A stretch of 5,226 bases of DNA from JBHEKP01 sp041859375. GTDB taxonomy: Bacteria > Hydrogenedentota > Hydrogenedentia > Hydrogenedentales > CAITNO01. Each line of letters begins with the position of its first letter. The stretch's first letter is position 1. The notes under the pieces were generated by a model, which was not told the origin of the DNA, ran no database searches, and saw nothing but the letters and a program-made list of their open reading frames with translations. The position numbers were made by a program, and so were the translations under genes. Below, one piece after another: positions 5,140-5,226 of this stretch. The stretch spans positions 1 to 5,226 of the forward strand of contig JBHEKP010000354.1 of assembly GCA_041859375.1 (NCBI GenBank). Direction: 5' to 3'.

Positions 5140-5226
5140 TCAGAGCGTCCTTGCCTCCCCATCCTCCAGTGTCTCAACTTCCACGCCGAATTGCTTGTAC
5201 TGTTCGGGATGCAGGGTGTGAATGGG
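5140..5226 (-). CDS. C-terminal end of an unidentified protein (cut by window edge)
   Basis: On the minus strand an open frame enters at the window edge and runs 28 codons to a TGA at 5142-5140. The visible tail reads HPEQYKQFGVEVETLEDGEA (residues 6-25 of the visible part). It is hydrophilic, with a coding-like residue mix and mainly G/C-ending codons resembling the left-hand operon. I do not recognise a family. The stop lies 24 nt before the tRNA fragment. With only 28 residues, a chance open frame is possible. Confidence 0.4.
   Translation of the reverse strand, partial: PIHTLHPEQYKQFGVEVETLEDGEARTL

Noticed and set aside
5081..5157. Complete tRNA gene on the minus strand
   Set aside because: The 3' half is canonical, but the 5' part lacks the GGGCGAT acceptor strand, D-arm and U33-containing anticodon loop, and would run into the reading frame ending at 5140.

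Overview
The window joins two regions of different character. From base 1 to about 3200 the DNA is very GC-rich (43 of 60 bases are G/C in 2761-2820). It carries three minus-strand genes read leftwards from a sigma70-like promoter at 3175-3203: a Gfo/Idh/MocA-family oxidoreductase (3123-1939), a uroporphyrinogen-decarboxylase-family (URO-D/MtaA-like) protein (1667-639), and the first 214 codons of a secreted DUF6807 / 'PmoA family' protein (642 to beyond base 1). The last two overlap in an ATGA junction. This gene mix, the GC content and the repeat type suggest an environmental heterotroph of the Hydrogenedentota / Lentisphaerota / Planctomycetota kind. That is an inference; no phylogenetic marker is present.

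The 271-base gap between the oxidoreductase and the URO-D-like gene (1668-1938) holds two inverted REP-like elements. Each has a GTAG tetranucleotide at the foot of a perfect 8-bp hairpin. The two copies differ at only two positions, and these pair with each other, so the stem is kept by a compensatory change.

From about 3240 to 4973 the composition drops (22 of 60 G/C in 3841-3900) and the strand switches. Two overlapping plus-strand genes lie here: a compact HipA-like Ser/Thr kinase (3335-4276) and, starting at a TTG inside it, a 236-residue protein (4263-4973). The second protein combines a HipS-like region (the missing N-terminal subdomain of HipA) with a C-terminal HIRAN domain. There is no HipB-type HTH antitoxin gene. 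This looks like a two-gene Hip toxin-antitoxin/defence-type module in which the antitoxin-like partner carries a DNA-end-binding domain, and it is the most interesting content of the window.

The right end (4974-5226) holds no complete gene. It has a C-tract direct repeat around a perfect palindrome, then a 3'-terminal tRNA fragment on the minus strand (T-arm, acceptor 3' strand and CCA, 5081-5115) without a matching 5' half. That is the usual scar of integration at a tRNA gene. Beyond it is the C-terminal end of an unidentified minus-strand gene cut by the window edge (5140 to beyond 5226). Together these suggest that the kinase-HIRAN pair sits in an accessory insertion hot spot beside an ordinary metabolic operon.
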